Source: Carallia brachiata (Eukaryota > Streptophyta > Magnoliopsida > Malpighiales > Rhizophoraceae). Taken from it: a stretch of DNA of 64,000 nucleotides. The notes under the pieces were generated by a model, which made no database searches, had not been told where the DNA came from, and worked only from the letters and a program-made list of their open reading frames with translations. The translations under genes were made by a program, and so were the position numbers. Numbering within the stretch: the first letter of the stretch is position 1; each line of letters opens with the position of its first letter. Shown in pieces: positions 59,212 through 64,000 of the stretch. The stretch is from assembly GCA_021464245.1 (NCBI GenBank), contig JADCRB010000024.1:1726836-1790835 (forward strand). The letters run 5' to 3'.

Positions 59212-61646
59212 TCACTCCGTTGAAAACTCAAACAACATAGTGTGCCTGTACTTCCCACCAGGTTGAACTACCACTGAAGGGAAGTTTGGCTGGTTAATGG
59301 CATTAGGAAACCCCTGCGTCTCCAAGCAGAGAGCAGAGTGTTTTCCATAAACGGCGCCTCCTTTACCAACAACTCCATCCACGTAGTTCGCAGTGTAAAA
59401 CTGCATGCCAGGAGCATCGGTCCACAAGTTAAGAACCCTTGAGCTCAATGGATCCTTGACCTTGGCAGCATGCTTCAATCCACATTTCTCTTCCCCACAG
59501 TCCAGCACGTAGTTGTGATCATAACCTATGCCAACCTCATGGATTGAGGCACCAATCTTCTTCTTAGTAGTGAAATCAAATGGCGTGCCTTTTACAGGCA
59601 TTATTTCACCAGTTGGAATCATATTCTTATCAACAGGAGTGATGTGAGATCCCCATATTTGAATAGAATGATCGACTATTTTTCCGGAGTTGTGCCCGGT
59701 TAAGTTCCAGTAAGTATGCTGAGCAAGGTTGACTGGAGTGGCCTTGTTCTCGGCAACTGCTTCCATATCAAGCCTCATAACTGTGCTTGAAGTAAGCGTA
59801 TAGGTGGCTGTTACAGTAAGATCCCCTGGATAACCTATCACCAAGACAAATATAAGAGATTAAAAAGGGAAAGGCAACCAATCTAACCTATCCCCAAGAG
59901 AAAAAGAAGAGATTAGAAAGGGAAATGTAATCAATCTAACCTATTGCAAGGTTTAACAAGAAAAAATTAGAGGGGGGAGGGAGAGAGAAGCACCTTCCTC
60001 TCCATCACGACTATGGTACTTGAAAGTTATGGATGGCTTTTCGCCTGTCTTCTGTTCTGCCACCTCCCATATCATCTTATCAAAACCCTTTTGCCCACCT
60101 AAGCCAGAGAACAGGGCACCAAAAACACCATTAAAATGATAACTTGAGCATGGAGAGTTGTCAAGAAACAAAAGCAAAAATACCCATTAGCATTAATCTT
60201 TAAAGTGATGAAAATGATTCCACTGGTTTTAAAAGGATGATGAACCAGAGAAAAAGAAAGTTTGTGTCCCTTTCCTATGAAATTCCGCCTGTATTCTTTT
60301 CTGTCAACTCATAAAGCAATGCGCAGAAAGGAGTTTCTGATAAAGATTGGCGACAATAAAAAGAGGAAAATGCAACCAAAAAATGTCATTGTTATAATCG
60401 TGATAACATCAATTTTAATAGAATAACTTCACTACTTATGAGTCACCAAAATTACCAAAATTTGATGTCCTGGTGAGGTTACTCGTCACCATATACCTCA
60501 AACCATCCACCATTACCATCAAGCCTAGTCTGTCATCACCAAGACTGCTACCCTACTTCTACGGTGAACTCCCACACCCTCATGGGATAGCTTCCAATAG
60601 AATCAAACTCATATTTCACAACGCATACAATCACCAATGATTTCTTGAGATTTTGAGGAAAACAAGGAATCTATGACATTGAATCATATTTTCCTAATGA
60701 AACTTTACAAGTAGGTGTTACTGGTCATGCTCTGAAGAAAAAATTCTCACAGTAGCAGTAAGTTGTAAAAATAAAAACAGCAAGGTTCATGCAGAACTAT
60801 GTGCAGTAATGTACCAAATTACAAAAGCACAGTTGCAACGTGGTTAACCACAATGATATCGGAGCTCAGGGGCTGACAACTGACCATGCAAGCTGTTTGG
60901 AGGGTTGTTGATTGGCAAAGAGTATTCAACCCCATTCAGGGTAAACTTTCCATTTTTGATCCTGTTTGCCACTCGTCCAACAATGCAGCCAAAGTAAGGT
61001 GAAGCCCCTTTCTAGCAATACAGACATGTCCACAAAAGAGAAATTAGAACATGAAAAAGTAGCCGAACACCCATAAAAGACAAAAGCCAGATACATAATT
61101 AGAACAATTCCCCTAATGTGCCATTGCACACAAAACATGAATTGAATCAATTTCCTTCAAAAGAAAGATGAAAATAGCATGACTTACAAAATGAAGAGGA
61201 AAAGAAAGGGATTTCTAACGCAATTTTAATCAACACAGTATTGACAAAATTTTGATTGTGGGCCAAGAAGAAAAAAAGCAGATAGCTTAATCCAGAAATT
61301 CAATTAATGCAGAACAGAACCAAATTTCCCATTAGATCGAAACACATTACAGAATGATAAAGTTGATAGAATTACCAGATACGGCTCCGCAGAGTCGAAC
61401 CCAAGAACAACATCAGCTAAATTCCCTTCAAAAGCCACCCAAACAAAAAGAAAAAACGCAATAATCAGGAACAATACAGCAGAATACAGAGATTGATCCA
61501 GAAAAGATTAAAAAGGACCCAAAGCTACCATCTTTATCGGGCACGGAGAGCGAAGTAATAGTGCAACCAACGTTCGTAATCTTGACCTGCATGGTGCCAT
61601 TGTCAAGCCCATAGATTTCAGGTTTCTGGGTCTGACCTGCCATCAT
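59212..61646 (-). CDS. Aldose 1-epimerase (galactose mutarotase-like)
   Basis: Five exons on the minus strand, 61646-61529, 61425-61376, 61011-60885, 60098-59994 and 59834-59212, join in frame to 340 residues. The start is [17 protein letters not shown]; the second Met is also possible. The catalytic pattern of the GalM family is visible: His98 in NSLHGG, His173 in [12 protein letters not shown], Asp239 in [11 protein letters not shown] and Glu305 in [17 protein letters not shown]. The enzyme interconverts the alpha and beta anomers of aldohexoses such as glucose and galactose; lack of a signal peptide suggests the cytosol. The length is normal for the plant family. The gene is intact, in contrast to SURF1 and the LRR gene, and is next to the At3g17950-like gene as in Arabidopsis (AT3G17940/AT3G17950). 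Confidence 0.93.
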
Positions 61647-63455
61647 TCAGTTTAACTTCAATAAAAAGACTGGAGCTTGAGGACTGGGAGGCCAGAAAGA
61701 ATTGTAGGAGAGAGAGAGAGAAGCAGCTTTTTGTTTTGAAGTAGTCTGCAGTCAGCGTGTCTTTGGTTTTTGTTTGTTCTGTTTTGTCGCTCTTTTGGCG
61801 TTTTCCGCGGCAATAAGTTACCGTGACGGCAGATTGGATGATCCTAGTTGGTTATAGTTGTCCCTATCCTAAGTTCCCAAGTAATCGATAATATTTATAG
61901 TTTAATTACGTACTCACAATAAAAAAATTATAATTTATGTATATAATTTATATAATAATATTTATTTATTTATTTATTTTTTAAAATTTAATATATTTTT
62001 TATTATATAACTATTTAGGTCACTATATTCTTATTGGGTGTCTTTTGTTGGAGGTGACGTTTTTTTATATTCGTTTTAATACATTAAATGTATTTTTTGT
62101 ATTTCTGAAATAAAATTCGAATTAAAAAACCGTAAAAACTAAAAACAAAAGAATAAGTACCATGTCCTCCAGCACTGGAAGCTGGAAACGGCGGCCACCA
62201 CCGCAGCCTCCCTCGTAAGCTAGCCACACTTTTAAAAAGCTTACTCAACAATTTTATGAACCGAGATAATTTCCCTGCATAGGAGGGAAAAAAAAAAAAG
62301 CACCTCGTTTCTACCATCAAAACTCCAATACCTATATAAACCCCCCTAAATTACACATATTTAACTATATATATAAAGTAAAAGTTGAGAGAAAATTTTA
62401 ATTTTTCTCTCTCTGTCACTAAACGATTTTTTATAAATTTATAAATTAAAAATATTAAAATATCTCATAATTATTAAAATGCTAATATAATAGGGATTAT
62501 AATTATATAAATCAATTAATATAAATATAATTGTAATTGAATAAGAATTCTGTTGGTTCATATAGTACTGTTTTGACTCTAATTAATTTTTATAATTATA
62601 CAATTTTCTAATAAGAGAAAATAATAAAAAAACTATTCATGAATTTTCTTGTTTAAAAAAGAAAAAATATGTTAACAAAAAATAAAAAAGAAAATCTCTC
62701 AATAAATGAAAAATCTCTCAAATTTACCAATCTAGTCTTAAACAAAATTACATCAAAATTTCCTCAAATGAGACAAAAATAAAAAGAAAAACTACTTCCA
62801 AATTTTTATTTTTAAAAAAAGGGAAAAAAAATATTTTATTTTCTCAAAAAATTTAAAAATCCTTTAAAAAATAATACTCAAAATCAGAATGTCTTTTCAT
62901 TTTTAAAATAAAATAAAATAAATTTGTTAATAAATATCATTAAATTTGGGTATCGCGCGAGTCTATTATATATATATATATATATATTGAAAATAAGAAT
63001 GTCTTTTTATTTTTTAAAATAAAATAAAATAAATTTGTTAATAAATATAATTAAATTTAGGGTTAATTCCCAAAAAATTCATGAACTTTTCGTTTTTTGT
63101 CAAATCTATTATGAACTTTTGTTTTTGTTGAATATATCACGAACTCTTCTATTTGGTATAAATCTATCATGCCGTTATATCAAGTGGACGGACTCCGTTA
63201 GTATGCTTACGTGGCACAAACTGCCACGTGGACCCTAATTTAATATTATTTTTACTGTTAGGCACTGTTTACACAGTAAAAATAATAAAAAATTAATATT
63301 TTACTCTTTGCACAGTAAAATTTGGGTAAAAACTAATTTATTTTTTAAAAGATAAAATATTTTTAAAATTAGATAAAAATAAGTAAAATTTATTCAAATA
63401 ATTTTTAAAATGAACAGAAGCTAAATTAATGAAATAATTTTCTTAATTATTTTTT
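61647..63455. other. Upstream flank of the epimerase gene and AT-rich DNA
   Basis: The epimerase leader (61650-61790) has a GA tract near 61711-61722. Beyond it the DNA is AT-rich, with a short GC-richer patch near 62160-62220 but no supportable frame. An (AT)n run lies near 62968-62988. A TIR-like sequence starts near 63062 (ttaattcccaaaaaattcat); a weak inverted match is near 63725-63772 (gaagttcatagtcg, tttgagaatt), so another decayed inverted-repeat element may underlie the end of the window. It carries acgtggcacaaactgccacg, a near-palindrome, at about 63211. Confidence 0.5.
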
Positions 63456-64000
63456 TGTTAGCATTTGAAATGAGAAGATGAAAAAATCAAAAAGTTTATT
63501 TAAAGTTCGTAAGGAATAAAAAGCAACAAGAATAAGTAAGGGAATCTGGATATTTATTCCAGACTATTTTGGTGCAATAAGGAAATCCGGATATTTATTT
63601 CATTCTAGAGTTTTTTTTTATTAATTAAAATAACCAACAAAGTATACGTACAACACAAAAATAAGCAAAAGAAGGTGGATAAAGTGACGAACAGATTTTG
63701 AGTGAAAAAAATAAAAATTCTGTTGGTCAATTTGCCAAAAGAAGTTCATAGTCGTATTTTTTTGAGAATTAAAATAAAATTAAAATAATATAAATTGTTA
63801 AATAACAGTATTTTATAAAAAAATAAATGAATAAATAAGTTGTAAAATTATAAAATATTATTTAAAATACAATTATACGGTAATAATTTTTGTGAAAAGA
63901 TGACATTTTCCTCATTTCAATTATATGAACTTTTCTTTTTATTCCTTACGGACTTTAAATAAACTTTTTTTTTTTCATCTTCTCATTTCCAATGCTGACA
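63456..64000. mobile_element. Inverted-repeat (MITE-like) element reaching the window edge
   Basis: The left arm at 63456-63526 begins tgttagcatttgaaatgaga. The right arm, 63931-64000, read in reverse complement begins tgtcagcattggaaatgaga. The arms match over about 70 bases (gaagatg, aagtttatttaaag, cgtaaggaataaaaag). The right end coincides with the last base of the window, so any target duplication cannot be seen. The roughly 400-base interior is AT-rich and non-coding. Confidence 0.75.

Noticed and set aside
1..64000. tRNA, rRNA and CRISPR features
   Set aside because: The only tRNA-like boxes belong to SINE-type sequences. No rRNA-like sequence was seen, and CRISPR arrays are not expected in plant nuclear DNA; no spaced repeat array is present.

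Overview
The window is plant nuclear DNA, from a dicot of the rosid type. The genes have many AT-rich introns with GT-AG borders, and the intergenic DNA is very AT-rich, with simple repeats, SINE relics and long inverted-repeat elements. From memory, the gene order resembles Arabidopsis chromosome 3 around AT3G17850-AT3G17950: an IREH1-type kinase, JAZ3, TDX, SURF1, the leucine-rich-repeat protein AT3G17920, and the pair AT3G17940/AT3G17950. A woody rosid such as Citrus would fit, but the sequence alone does not fix the species.

Layout. 1-455 (-): N-terminus of a probable IREH1-like AGC kinase, cut by the window edge. 0.6-11 kb: AT-rich DNA with relics. 11.2-15.5 kb (+): a complete seven-exon JAZ3/TIFY6B-type jasmonate repressor with two G-boxes upstream and a SINE in intron 1. 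18.2-24.1 kb (+): a TDX-type TPR-thioredoxin whose usual N-terminal Hip domain is not visible. 26.7-28.2 kb (+): a GPI-type lipid-transfer protein. 30.5-33.8 kb (+): SURF1, a cytochrome c oxidase assembly factor, with a one-base frame break in exon 3. 36.2-44.4 kb (+): a large LRR protein of the STK11IP/AT3G17920 type with two frame breaks. 45.9-46.7 kb (-): an intronless type I (M-alpha) MADS-box gene with an acidic repeat tail. 46.7-51.6 kb: a GC-richer island followed by a Mutator-type MITE with a 9-bp target duplication. 51.6-52.4 kb (+): a small HMA-domain gene with several single-base defects. 56.0-56.8 kb (-): an At3g17950-like protein of unknown function. 59.2-61.6 kb (-): an intact five-exon aldose 1-epimerase. 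The last 2.3 kb holds AT-rich DNA and inverted-repeat elements running to the edge.

The genes are independent transcription units, not an operon or pathway cluster. The most notable results are the frame breaks in SURF1, the LRR gene and the HMA gene, while JAZ3, TDX, the LTP, the At3g17950-like gene and the epimerase read cleanly; the SURF1 break with an alternative in-frame splice acceptor 20 bases downstream; the Jas intron of the JAZ gene; and the long-TIR element carrying a cluster of ACGT-core motifs. I found no new multi-gene system.
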